From contig CAZSVI010000096.1 of assembly GCA_964610205.1 (NCBI GenBank), positions 1-15,010 of the forward strand: a stretch of DNA of 15,010 nt, in the 5' to 3' direction. The translations under genes were made by a program, and so were the position numbers. This document shows positions 1 to 7,845 of the stretch, piece by piece (the first letter of the stretch is position 1; the number at the start of each line of letters is the position of its first letter). The notes below the pieces were generated by a model. The model was not told the DNA's origin, made no database searches, and saw only the letters and a list, made by a program, of their open reading frames with translations. This stretch comes from CAZSVI01 sp964610205 (GTDB taxonomy: Bacteria > Bacillota > Clostridia > DSM-8532).

Positions 1-200
1 GACTATATTATTATAAAGGACGGCATATGTATTGTCAATAGGTAATCTGCGGTATAAATTAATTAAATGTAGAGAGATTAATGTAGAGGTTTTTCTTCAA
101 TTTCTTCAAAAATAAATCGTTATAAAGATGTGATGCCTACCTTAAGTAAAAGCTCCTTTTTATGTGCTCATCCCTTGTCCAGAAAATTTATAAAATATAT
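1..200. other. AT-rich intergenic DNA, no feature recognised
   Basis: I see no convincing coding frame, RNA gene or terminator here. The stretch is AT-rich and precedes the promoter at 201. It may be the far upstream region of the sugar operon or the tail of an unseen upstream unit. Confidence 0.5.
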
Positions 201-229
201 TTGACAAATCAAGCTACATATATTAAAAT
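201..229 (+). promoter_or_regulatory. Sigma-A-type promoter for the sugar operon
   Basis: A perfect -35 hexamer TTGACA (201-206) is followed by exactly 17 bases and TAAAAT (224-229), a five-of-six match to the -10 consensus. Transcription would start near 236, leaving about 80 bases of leader before the kinase gene at 317. No better promoter was seen further along the plus-strand gene series, so this is the likely main promoter. Confidence 0.7.
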
Positions 230-243
230 ATATTTATAAATAT
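230..243. promoter_or_regulatory. AT-rich palindrome at the presumed start site, possible operator
   Basis: ATATTTATAAATAT is a perfect 14-base palindrome centred between 236 and 237, overlapping the expected transcription start of the promoter at 201-229. That is a typical repressor position, and the operon encodes a ROK regulator at 2108. Palindromes in such AT-rich DNA also arise by chance, so the operator role is inference. Confidence 0.3.
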
Positions 244-316
244 CATTTATTAATTAACCGGCAATATATATAGACGTATTTTTCATTTTCCCATTCTCCA
301 AGAAGGGAGAGAAGAT

Positions 317-1291
317 GTGAGCATTCATGATTGTTTCCTTGGCATTGATGGAGGAGGAACTCATTCAAGCGCCATATTAGTAGACAGAAGTTTTCGAGTT
401 TTGTCAAAGGGAACCGGCGACAGTCTGAATTACTATTCAATAGGCTTTGAAAACGCCAGAATTAATTTTTTTGACCTTGTACTGAAAACAACCCGGAAGA
501 TTGACCCGAACAGGATCAAAGGTGTTTTTATAGGGATGTCGGCGATTGACAGGGAGGAATCCGATGAAAATATACGTAAATTTATTGGCAACCTGTTCCC
601 AAAAGCAAAAGTATTTATGCACAGCGACCTGTATGTGGCTTTTATGGGCTTCACGCTTGGTATGCCAGGAATCATGGTGGTTTCCGGAACAGGAGCTATG
701 GCAATCGCTCATGATAAATCCAATTATGAATGGGTTGTGGGCGGTTATGGATATTTGCTGGGCGACTGCGGTAGCGCGTTTTCAATAGCGGTTGATGCGC
801 TGAAGCTTGCTACCGGTGCATTTGACGGTATCAACCCACAAACAATCCTGCAAAGGAGTGCGCTTGATTATTTTGAGGTAACCAATCATCGGAAAATAAT
901 CAATGTAATTTATGCTTCTGACAACCCGAGGAAGCTGATTTCCGGCTTTGCTCCTGAAGTGACAAAAGCCGCGTCTGAAGGGGATGATTTTGCTCTTGAA
1001 ATTTTACGACGCAATGCCAGGCATCTGGCTCAGCTTGTCCTCACGCTTATGAAAAAGGAAGGGCTTATCGGCCTTGAAAAGGTCGGCGTCTGTGGGGGAG
1101 TTTTTGAGAATGACGAATACATAAATCGATTTTTTACTGAGTATTTAAAACAGGAATATCCGGATGTGAAAATACAACTGCCAAACATGAGGCCTGAATT
1201 GGGGGCGGTGGTTGCAGCTATGATACGGTGTGGGATACATATTGAACTGAAAGAATTGAAGCGAGCATTGGAGGAAAAGCATGCACAGTGA
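317..1291 (+). CDS. BadF/BadG/BcrA/BcrD-family sugar kinase (N-acetylglucosamine kinase-like)
   Basis: Predicted cytoplasmic ATP-dependent sugar kinase, 324 residues, about the usual length for the family. The N-terminal phosphate-1 loop is DGGGTHS (residues 11-17). A catalytic-type Asp is at 104 in the HSD segment. The second nucleotide-binding motif is VSGTGAM (122-128), followed by GGYGYLLGDCGSA (142-154), which is typical of GlcNAc/MurNAc-type kinases of the BadF group. A C-terminal GVCGGVFEN segment completes the actin-like fold. The start is GTG at 317, preceded by the purine-rich GGGAGAG at 305-311. Its 3' end overlaps the SIS gene by 11 bases, which suggests coupled translation and a kinase-then-isomerase pair. 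The benzoyl-CoA reductase activator role known in this superfamily is unlikely here because the neighbours are all sugar genes. The substrate is unknown; an amino sugar is a reasonable guess. Confidence 0.85.
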   Translation: MSIHDCFLGIDGGGTHSSAILVDRSFRVLSKGTGDSLNYYSIGFENARINFFDLVLKTTRKIDPNRIKGVFIGMSAIDREESDENIRKFIGNLFPKAKVFMHSDLYVAFMGFTLGMPGIMVVSGTGAMAIAHDKSNYEWVVGGYGYLLGDCGSAFSIAVDALKLATGAFDGINPQTILQRSALDYFEVTNHRKIINVIYASDNPRKLISGFAPEVTKAASEGDDFALEILRRNARHLAQLVLTLMKKEGLIGLEKVGVCGGVFENDEYINRFFTEYLKQEYPDVKIQLPNMRPELGAVVAAMIRCGIHIELKELKRALEEKHAQ

Positions 1292-2015
1292 AAACACTTA
1301 TTTTGATAAATTGAAGGATATACTGGAAGAGGTCGCCAATACCCAGGCTTATGCCATGGAGTCGGCGTCCGGCGTCATTGCCCGGTGCGTTGAGAAAGGT
1401 AATATGGTTTATACCTTTGGTACCGGACATTCAAGCCTCCTGGCAATGGAGCTGTTTTACCGAGCAGGCGGTCTGGCACAGATTTGCCCGATTACGGATG
1501 AGAGATTAATGCTGCATAACCGCGCTGCGGAAAGCACTTATTATGAAAGACTTGACGGGATCGGGGAGATGCTTGTTAATCAGTATCCAGTTAAGCATAA
1601 TGATGTGTTTATTATCATGTCAAATTCAGGAAGAAACAGCGTGACGGTGGAGTTGGCTATAGCGGCAAAAAAAGCCGGAGCTGTCATTATTGCGCTGACA
1701 AATTTAGCTCATTCCCGCAGCTCTGAAGCCAGAAACATTTACAAATTGAGGTTGTTTGAAGTGGCTGATATTGTTCTTGACAACTGCGGCCCAATTGGCG
1801 ATGCAGCGATAATATTTAAAAGTATAGGCGCTTTTGCGCCAACCTCAACAGCAGTAGGAGGAGCGATACTATGGAATGTTTTATGCGGTGCAGTTGAAAA
1901 AATGCTGTTAAACGGATACTGTCCGGAGGTTTTTACCAGCAGTAATGTTGACGGCGGCGATGAAAAAAACCGCTTATTAATCGAGAAATATAAGAAAAGA
2001 GTAAAAGCGCTCTGA
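1281..2015 (+). CDS. SIS-domain phosphosugar protein, COG4821/UPF0309 type
   Basis: A 244-residue single-SIS-domain protein. The phosphosugar-binding loops are visible as FGTGHSS (residues 46-52) and SNSGRNS (114-120). The intervening ELFYRAGGL segment (57-65) and the later VLDNCGPIGDA (165-175) match my recollection of the UPF0309 group rather than the glucosamine-phosphate isomerases or the longer MurQ etherases (around 300 residues). It probably binds and isomerises, or otherwise converts, the phosphosugar made by the overlapping kinase gene. No member with a firmly known reaction comes to mind. The start ATG at 1281 has GGAGG at 1270-1274 inside the kinase gene. After the stop, 92 bases separate it from the ROK regulator. 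Family call is firm; the reaction is open. Confidence 0.8.
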   Translation: MHSENTYFDKLKDILEEVANTQAYAMESASGVIARCVEKGNMVYTFGTGHSSLLAMELFYRAGGLAQICPITDERLMLHNRAAESTYYERLDGIGEMLVNQYPVKHNDVFIIMSNSGRNSVTVELAIAAKKAGAVIIALTNLAHSRSSEARNIYKLRLFEVADIVLDNCGPIGDAAIIFKSIGAFAPTSTAVGGAILWNVLCGAVEKMLLNGYCPEVFTSSNVDGGDEKNRLLIEKYKKRVKAL

Positions 2016-2107
2016 GGTCAGCGGTCTGATCAACGGACAAGCACAGTGTCACTATTGGCTGTCACTGATACTTGAAAGGAAAACGGTAGAGAGGATGGAT
2101 TATAAAC

Positions 2108-3235
2108 ATGAGCAATATTACACATCAGGACATGCGAGAGCAGAACATAAAAAAAATATTCAAAGAAATTTCTGCAAATAACGGCATTACACGGAATGAA
2201 ATTGCTCCCAGGGCAGGCGTATCTCTTATGACGGTTACAACTATTGTGGACGCTCTTATTAAAAAGAGAGTGGTTCTGGAGCATACTGACAAGACATCCA
2301 ACAACCGGTATGGCAGACGCCCTGCCAAAATTTTTCTAAATGCGGATGAAAAGAAGATCATTATTCTGGATCTAACAGAGAGAGAATTTTGTTTTGTTCT
2401 ACTTAATCTGGGATTGCAAGCCCAAAATACCTTTAAACACAAATATGATTACAATATAGGGTATGAGGAAAACCTGGACTTGTTCCTAAATAATGTAAAA
2501 GGCATAACAATAAATTCCAGCAATCAGGAGAATGAGTATATTGGCGTGGGGATAATTTCTCCCGCTCCATGCATTGATGAATCTGAATATGTCTATTGTC
2601 CCCGTTTACCGGAATTAAAAAATATCAATATCCGGCACATAGTAAAAAAATATTTTGACCTTGAAATCCTTATCGGAGAGGACGTCCAGCTTGCTATGCT
2701 GTCAATTCTGGATATGATGCCTGAAATATCTGACCGTGATGTTTTCTTCATATACATAGGCAATAATGGCGTAGGCGGCGCGGTCTGGATAAACGGCAAT
2801 GTCTATTTCGGATGTGACGGTTATGCGGGAGACATCGGGCAATTGTCCACCCCTGATGGCGACAGGATTGAAAATACGATTGCATTTTCCACCTTTGAGC
2901 GGGAGGCTGCGCAGTATTTAAAAAAAGAAGAAGCGGTATGTCCCAGAATAAAAGATAATTCACGGGAAATTGTCAGTTTGATTTATGAATATGCAGGTAG
3001 GATAGCTTCGACAATTTACGTGGCCGTATGCCTGTTCAGCCCATATGCGGTAATAATTGAAAGCCCGTATCGAATGTTTGGACAGGAATTTCTTGACATT
3101 ATATCATCTGCTATTTCAGACAAGCTGGTGCCTGGCAGCAGATATAAGCCCCTTATCAGGTTTTCAAACCAGGAATTGCCGCATGCCGCATACGGTATTG
3201 GTTTGAACATCCGGGAAAAATGGCTGGTATCATAA
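2108..3235 (+). CDS. ROK-family transcriptional regulator (NagC/XylR-like)
   Basis: A 375-residue regulator. The N-terminal winged helix-turn-helix lies around residues 13-58, with the recognition region near 28-52. The linker GRRPAKIFLN (69-78) is typical of ROK repressors. The ROK domain follows, with a glycine-rich segment GNNGVGG (218-224) and GYAGDIGQLS (238-247). Several kinase features are eroded. The usual glycine-rich phosphate loop near residue 88 reads DLTERE. The GHM-type histidine is replaced by Gln245. The cysteine cluster that binds zinc in typical ROK proteins is absent after residue 250. It is therefore more likely a pure sugar-sensing repressor than a sugar kinase. It probably controls the operon it sits in, perhaps through the palindrome at 230-243, and may sense the imported sugar or its phosphate. 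GAGAGGATGG lies just upstream of the ATG. Confidence 0.85.
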   Translation: MSNITHQDMREQNIKKIFKEISANNGITRNEIAPRAGVSLMTVTTIVDALIKKRVVLEHTDKTSNNRYGRRPAKIFLNADEKKIIILDLTEREFCFVLLNLGLQAQNTFKHKYDYNIGYEENLDLFLNNVKGITINSSNQENEYIGVGIISPAPCIDESEYVYCPRLPELKNINIRHIVKKYFDLEILIGEDVQLAMLSILDMMPEISDRDVFFIYIGNNGVGGAVWINGNVYFGCDGYAGDIGQLSTPDGDRIENTIAFSTFEREAAQYLKKEEAVCPRIKDNSREIVSLIYEYAGRIASTIYVAVCLFSPYAVIIESPYRMFGQEFLDIISSAISDKLVPGSRYKPLIRFSNQELPHAAYGIGLNIREKWLVS

Positions 3236-3276
3236 AATAGTTCAAATTCAGATTTATATGGACGGAGGAACATAAA

Positions 3277-4290
3277 ATGTTACGAATTGGTCTTATTGGA
3301 ACAGGTATTCTTGGAAATATCCATGCAAAAACGGTAGCAGAAAGCAACCGTGAGGTTCTAGCCGCAGTTGCGGATATCAATGAAGAGAAAGGGAGAGCAT
3401 GCGCTTCAAAGTATGGAGCGGTGTATTATGAGGATTATAATACCATGCTGAAGCAGGAGGAGCTTGATGGTATAATTGTTGCAACCCCTGATTTTGCACA
3501 CAAAGATCCGGTGCTTTCATCCATACGCGCCGGAAAGCATGTGCTTGTGGAGAAACCCATTGCTATAGATCTCTCTGATGCAAAGGATATAGTCGATGAA
3601 ATACGTAAAGGACAGAAGCTTATGGTAAACTTTACGAATCGCTGGGCTCCTCCTTTTGTAAAAGCGAAGGAAATCCTGGACTCCGGAAAAATTGGAAAAC
3701 CGCTTATGCTGTCAGCGAAATTAAATGACACGCTTTGGGTTTCAACAGAGATGATGTCATGGGCTGCCAAAACGTCGCCAGCAGCATTTTTGGGCAGCCA
3801 TGATATAGATTTATTCACATGGATGTTTGATTCGGAAGTAATTGAGGTCTATGCAAATGGTATAAAAAACGTTCTTCTTAAAAGGGGTATTGACACCTAT
3901 GATGCAATTCAGGTAAACGTCAAGTTTGCCAATGGATGTATCGGGGTATTTGAAAATTCATGGATAATGCCAAATACGTATCATATGGTAGCGGACGGAA
4001 GAAAGCAAATCTATGCAGAGGAAGGATTTATAAACCTGGAAATGGGGAATGACCAGATTGAGGTTTACGACCGGACAGGAGGAACACATCCGGCATTTTA
4101 TATCCGCTATGAAGTTCAAGGGATGGTGGCTGGCGCGTTTAAGCATGCGCATGATCATTTTATTGATTGTGTGCTAAATGGCACAAAGCCCGGACCAGGT
4201 CCAGAGTCGGCCTATAGAGTGACTATGGTTATTGAAGCTGTACATCGTTCCATTGAATCGGGCAAGCCTGTATCTTTACCAATTGACTGA
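3277..4290 (+). CDS. Gfo/Idh/MocA-family NAD(P)-dependent oxidoreductase
   Basis: A 337-residue cytoplasmic dehydrogenase of normal family length. The N-terminal Rossmann fold carries the dinucleotide loop GTGILG (residues 8-13). The catalytic-type lysine is in VEKP (Lys93), at the end of the nucleotide-binding domain. The C-terminal alpha/beta domain contains GSHDIDLF (173-180), whose His175 matches the usual active-site histidine. The family oxidises or reduces hydroxyl or keto groups on sugars, inositols and sugar acids, but exact substrates cannot be read from sequence. The start has a strong GGAGG about 8 bases upstream and follows the ROK stop by 41 bases. In this operon it probably oxidises, epimerises or reduces the imported sugar before or after phosphorylation. 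Confidence 0.88.
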   Translation: MLRIGLIGTGILGNIHAKTVAESNREVLAAVADINEEKGRACASKYGAVYYEDYNTMLKQEELDGIIVATPDFAHKDPVLSSIRAGKHVLVEKPIAIDLSDAKDIVDEIRKGQKLMVNFTNRWAPPFVKAKEILDSGKIGKPLMLSAKLNDTLWVSTEMMSWAAKTSPAAFLGSHDIDLFTWMFDSEVIEVYANGIKNVLLKRGIDTYDAIQVNVKFANGCIGVFENSWIMPNTYHMVADGRKQIYAEEGFINLEMGNDQIEVYDRTGGTHPAFYIRYEVQGMVAGAFKHAHDHFIDCVLNGTKPGPGPESAYRVTMVIEAVHRSIESGKPVSLPID

Positions 4291-4402
4291 ATAATTGCTT
4301 ATCTAAAATCAGGTCGGAATGTGGCCGCATTGAAAAATAATTCCAGACGTATGAAAAATTCGATAAAAACCGGAATAAAGTGAAAAACGGAGTTGTTAAC
4401 TA

Positions 4403-4416
4403 AGCTTTGAAAAGCT
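4403..4416. repeat. Short inverted repeat upstream of the sugar-binding lipoprotein gene
   Basis: AGCTTT, two bases, then AAAGCT form a near-perfect palindrome about 57 bases ahead of the binding-protein gene. The gap between the oxidoreductase and binding-protein genes is 182 bases. It contains no clear promoter hexamer pair and no terminator with a T run. The repeat could be a weak operator or just chance. Confidence 0.2.
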
Positions 4417-4472
4417 AATGTTATAAGGTTTTGCATTGCCACTAATAAACTATTTGAAAGGGAGGAAATGAA

Positions 4473-5819
4473 ATGGTAAAAAGGCGTGTAATTCGAGGTG
4501 CTGCTCTGGTGATGGCAATTCTGCTGTGTACTTTTGTACTTATGAGCTGCACACAAAAAGAAACAACACAGCAAACGGGACAAACACAACCGACACAAGC
4601 AGAAAAGGACAAAACATGGGAAACGAAAACCGATACGCTTCGTGTCGCAACAGTCAGCGTAGGTTCACAGCTTCCGGCAAACGAGGCTTTTACAAAAGCA
4701 ACAGGTGTGAAGCTGGAATGGGTTGAGATGGGGCAGGATGATTTACACACAAAAATGGCCACTGCTTTTGCGGCCGGCAATATGGATTATGATCTGATCT
4801 GGTCATATGCCGCAAATACCGCTGAGTGGGCGTCGGTTGGATATCTGGAGGACATTACCGATAAGATTGACAAAGCCATTATGGAGGATCTTAATCCGGG
4901 TTCTTTTGACGCTACTGTCTATAAGGGAAGGTTTTATGGGCTTCCGAGATTTACCAGCGTTAATATTCTATGGTACAATAAGGCGATTTTCAGGGAAGCG
5001 AACCTTGACCCTGAATCTCCGCCAAAGACATGGGAAGAGTTTGTTGATGCGGCAAAAAAGACGACTTACGACTCGGACAGCGATGGGAAAATCGATAAAT
5101 ATGGCGTCGTGTTCTCCTTCGGTACACCATATGGGGCAACTATACAATGGGAACTTCTTCTTTATCTGAACGGAGGAAAGATGTTTGACGAGAATGATAA
5201 TGTTACGTTTAACGATGAAAAAGGCGTTGCCGCGCTGAAAATGCTCAGAGAGCTGTTTGATCTGGGCGTGGTGGAACCCTCGTCGCTCAGCAATCCTGGC
5301 GGATGGGACCAGTCACAGGTGTTTATACAGGGAAACACGGCAATGTCAATCTGCTGGTCCAATACGTATAAATTTGCCAATGATCCGAAAACATCAAATA
5401 TTGTCGGCGAGCTCGGGTGGGCTACAATTCCCCAACTAAACGGCAGGATGGCCGCGGTCTCCGGCAGCGAAGGATATGTAATTACCAAAGCCAGCAAATA
5501 CAAGGATACTGCTCTGGATTACCTTGAATTCATCACAGAAGAAGAGGGACAGCTATTAGTTTCAAAGGCATCGATGTTCCCGCCTGTAAGACTCTCCATG
5601 TACGAGAGTGATGCGGTATACGATTACATGCCTGCTATCGGCGCCTTCAAGGAACAAGCGAAGGGGTATTCAGACCGTTTCTCCGCGCCCTATGGACTGG
5701 AAGTCACAGATGCATTGATGGCGGAAGTGGTGAATTGCCTTAAGGGAAATATCGAGCCGCAGGATGCGCTTAACAACGCAGCAGCCAAAGCAAAAGAGAT
5801 TGTTAAGGATTTCAAGTAA
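4473..5819 (+). CDS. Sugar ABC transporter substrate-binding lipoprotein (CUT1 family, MalE-like)
   Basis: A 448-residue extracellular solute-binding protein of family 1. The first 26 residues form a lipoprotein signal: basic MVKRR, a hydrophobic core, then the lipobox LMSC with the lipidated cysteine at 26. A Thr/Gln-rich linker (roughly 27-48) precedes the folded part. Family features include the LIWSYAAN segment, the GLPRFTSVNILWYNK segment (a recurrent sugar-binding hinge) and the C-terminal helical closing region. It is attached to the outer face of the membrane and delivers sugar to the two permeases downstream. GGGAGGAAATGAA gives a strong ribosome site. No ATPase gene is nearby, so a shared MsmX-type ATPase elsewhere in the genome is expected. 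The substrate is unknown. Confidence 0.9.
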   Translation: MVKRRVIRGAALVMAILLCTFVLMSCTQKETTQQTGQTQPTQAEKDKTWETKTDTLRVATVSVGSQLPANEAFTKATGVKLEWVEMGQDDLHTKMATAFAAGNMDYDLIWSYAANTAEWASVGYLEDITDKIDKAIMEDLNPGSFDATVYKGRFYGLPRFTSVNILWYNKAIFREANLDPESPPKTWEEFVDAAKKTTYDSDSDGKIDKYGVVFSFGTPYGATIQWELLLYLNGGKMFDENDNVTFNDEKGVAALKMLRELFDLGVVEPSSLSNPGGWDQSQVFIQGNTAMSICWSNTYKFANDPKTSNIVGELGWATIPQLNGRMAAVSGSEGYVITKASKYKDTALDYLEFITEEEGQLLVSKASMFPPVRLSMYESDAVYDYMPAIGAFKEQAKGYSDRFSAPYGLEVTDALMAEVVNCLKGNIEPQDALNNAAAKAKEIVKDFK

Positions 5820-5875
5820 AATTGGTAAAACTCAGTATGCGCAGGGGTTTATTAAATTCCTTGGTTATCGTATAA

Positions 5876-5924
5876 TGGAATATGGCCACATTTATATAGT
5901 TATACGCTGTGTGGCCATATTCCA
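5876..5924 (+). repeat. Perfect 15-bp hairpin between binding-protein and permease genes
   Basis: The arms TGGAATATGGCCACA (5876-5890) and TGTGGCCATATTCCA (5910-5924) pair perfectly around a 19-base loop. No run of T follows, so this is not a standard intrinsic terminator. It lies 56 bases after the binding-protein stop and 86 bases before the permease start. Such structures commonly protect the upstream message or thin out transcription, giving more binding protein than permease, as known for malE-malF in E. coli. Confidence 0.8.
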
Positions 5925-5968
5925 CATAATATGGGGAAGAAGACAGATGACACATTATCCGTTTGCCG

Positions 5969-5994
5969 TATTGCGAATATAACGATATTGCGAA
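5969..5994 (+). repeat. 9-base direct repeat ahead of the first permease
   Basis: TATTGCGAA occurs at 5969-5977 and again at 5986-5994, starts 17 bases apart, ending a few bases before the GAGGGG ribosome site of the permease at 6011. The two copies could be sites for a regulator or a chance duplication. Confidence 0.3.
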
Positions 5995-6010
5995 ACATGA
6001 GGGGAAGTAA

Positions 6011-6937
6011 ATGGGTAAAAATAATTTTTTTAGTAAAACTGTTAACAAATCAAGAGGACTGGATGACAAGTATTACCCTTATTTGCTGGAGACGCCTATT
6101 TTGCTGATTTTCCTGGTTGGCGGCATTATTCCGATTGTTTATTCTTTCGTTCTCAGTTTGTTTCAATACAAGCTTAATCTTAAATCAGCCACAGCATTCG
6201 TGGGTTTGAAAAACTACATTTCACTTTTTAAGGACGATGTGTTTCTGAACAGCCTGTGGAAAACGGCTTATTACAGCGGAGGAGTAATAGTATTTTCCGT
6301 TTTGATTGGCTTAGCTATAGCGCTTATTGCAAGGCGGAATTTCTATGGGAAAAGGTTGTTTATGATTATTATGCTGTTGCCATGGGGAATTCCGAAGGTT
6401 GTCAACGGCATGATGTGGAAATGGATTCTGGATCCAACGATAGGCGTATTTACACAGATCATGAAAGCATTGGGATTGATTTCAGAGAATGTATACTGGA
6501 TGCAGATTTCTCCCTTTGTCTCAATCACATTTGTTATTGTAGCCGATACATGGAGAAGCGTTCCATTTGTAGCAATACTTTTATTGTCAGCGCTGCAGAT
6601 GGTGCAGATACAGCTTTATGAGGCGGCAAAATGTGATGGAGCCAATGCATGGCAAAAATTCAGGTATATTACCATTCCGGGAATACGATATGTGCTGCTG
6701 GTTGTCATCATGCTTCAGTCCATCTCGTCTTTAAAGGTTTTCGACACGCTTTATACATTAACGCCGCTCGGAGGCACGGATAACATGACAACGCTGACAT
6801 ATATGTACGCGTACAAAACATCTTTCTCTTTCTTAAACCTCGGTTATGGCTCTGCTGTCGGATATGTTGTGACCCTGATAACGCTGCTCCTTTCGCTTTC
6901 TTATGTCAGGCTGTTGACCAAATCGAACAATATTTGA
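6011..6937 (+). CDS. Sugar ABC transporter permease, MalF-like (CUT1)
   Basis: A 308-residue inner-membrane permease with about six membrane segments, the first near residues 29-51. The cytoplasmic EAA loop that docks the ATPase is YEAAKCDGANAWQKF (203-217) with the conserved Pro223 shortly after. The short N-terminus, without a MalF-style extra periplasmic domain, is the usual form in Gram-positive CUT1 systems. It pairs with the permease at 6969 to form the channel fed by the lipoprotein at 4473. GAGGGG at 5999-6004 supports ATG at 6011. It is separated from the binding-protein gene by a 15-bp hairpin, so its expression may be lower. Confidence 0.92.
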   Translation: MGKNNFFSKTVNKSRGLDDKYYPYLLETPILLIFLVGGIIPIVYSFVLSLFQYKLNLKSATAFVGLKNYISLFKDDVFLNSLWKTAYYSGGVIVFSVLIGLAIALIARRNFYGKRLFMIIMLLPWGIPKVVNGMMWKWILDPTIGVFTQIMKALGLISENVYWMQISPFVSITFVIVADTWRSVPFVAILLLSALQMVQIQLYEAAKCDGANAWQKFRYITIPGIRYVLLVVIMLQSISSLKVFDTLYTLTPLGGTDNMTTLTYMYAYKTSFSFLNLGYGSAVGYVVTLITLLLSLSYVRLLTKSNNI

Positions 6938-6968
6938 TTATAAAATATCGGTATAGGATGGTGCTACA

Positions 6969-7808
6969 GTGATTTTAATGAAAAAAAAGACAGGTAGAAT
7001 TTTGAAGGAAACTGTTTTCTATATTGTAATAACCGTAACAGCATTAATATTTGTTGCTCCTATAATCTGGATGCTGCTTACGAGCCTTCAGCCATATAAG
7101 AACCTGATTGAGATGAGATTCCGGCTGTTTGACTCATCCCTGGAAACGTATATTTCCCTGTTTGCAAAACAGGCGTTTTTGAGGGCGTTCCGAGCATCAA
7201 TGATAATTACATTATTTTCCAGCTTTGTTACAATGATTGTCAGCATCCTTACCGCATATGCCGCAGCGTTTTTCAATTTTAAGGGAAAAAATGCCGTTGT
7301 ATTCGGTACGCTGTCCATTCAAATGGCGCCTGCTATTGTCCTGATGATACCGCTGTATATATTAGTTTCAAAGGTTGGCCTGGCAGGAAGTTTTACCGGG
7401 ATTATTCTTGTATTCGTTTTATTTTTGGCACCCATGACAACATGGATGCTGAGGGGGTTTTTCAATGATATCCCGAGAGCCCTTTTTGATTCAGCGCTGA
7501 TTGACGGATGTTCCCGGACCCAATTTATTTTTCGGATTATTCTACCGATTGTCCGGCCCGGCCTTGCGGCGACATTTATATTCTCGTTTATAACAGCATG
7601 GAACGAGGTGTTGATACCTCTTATTCTGTCAAATTCAACAACCTCTACGCTAACAATGTATGCGGCTTCATTTACGACCACCTATGAGGTAGACTATGCC
7701 GGCCTTGCGGCAACCGGAATATTCACTAGCATACCAAGTATTATTCTTGTCATCATGTTCAATAAACAGCTCATTGAAGGTCTGATTGAGGGAGCTGTCA
7801 AGGGATAA
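6969..7808 (+). CDS. Sugar ABC transporter permease, MalG-like (CUT1)
   Basis: A 279-residue membrane permease. The first segment is near residues 17-40 (ending in the characteristic IWMLLTSL), with five more to the C-terminus, which ends in the GLIEGAVKG tail typical of MalG-type proteins. The ATPase-docking EAA loop reads FDSALIDGCSRTQFIF (173-188), with Asp in place of the usual Glu. The start is taken as GTG at 6969 because AGGATGG ends 7 bases upstream. ATG at 6978 is the alternative and would remove three residues. It follows the partner permease by 31 bases, so the two are surely co-expressed. Confidence 0.92.
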   Translation: MILMKKKTGRILKETVFYIVITVTALIFVAPIIWMLLTSLQPYKNLIEMRFRLFDSSLETYISLFAKQAFLRAFRASMIITLFSSFVTMIVSILTAYAAAFFNFKGKNAVVFGTLSIQMAPAIVLMIPLYILVSKVGLAGSFTGIILVFVLFLAPMTTWMLRGFFNDIPRALFDSALIDGCSRTQFIFRIILPIVRPGLAATFIFSFITAWNEVLIPLILSNSTTSTLTMYAASFTTTYEVDYAGLAATGIFTSIPSIILVIMFNKQLIEGLIEGAVKG

Positions 7809-7845
7809 ACTGTAAGACATCTGTTTGCCGGAAGGGAATTGGATT

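Noticed and set aside
4380..4402. CcpA catabolite-control site near TGAAAAACGG
   Set aside because: The CG is displaced by one base from the consensus and the second half does not match.
5882..5899. Mini-frame Met-Ala-Thr-Phe-Ile-stop inside the plus-strand hairpin
   Set aside because: Unlike the frame at 13010-13027 it has no ribosome binding site.
5876..5924. Intrinsic terminator
   Set aside because: The stem is perfect but no T run follows on the plus strand, and the operon clearly continues.
5963..5991. TTGCCG, 17 bases, TATTGC as an internal promoter before the first permease
   Set aside because: Only three of six bases match in each hexamer; not enough beyond correct spacing.
7825..7845. 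TTG at 7825 as the start of the ceramidase-like gene
   Set aside because: It precedes the GGAAGGG ribosome site that is correctly placed for ATG 7846.
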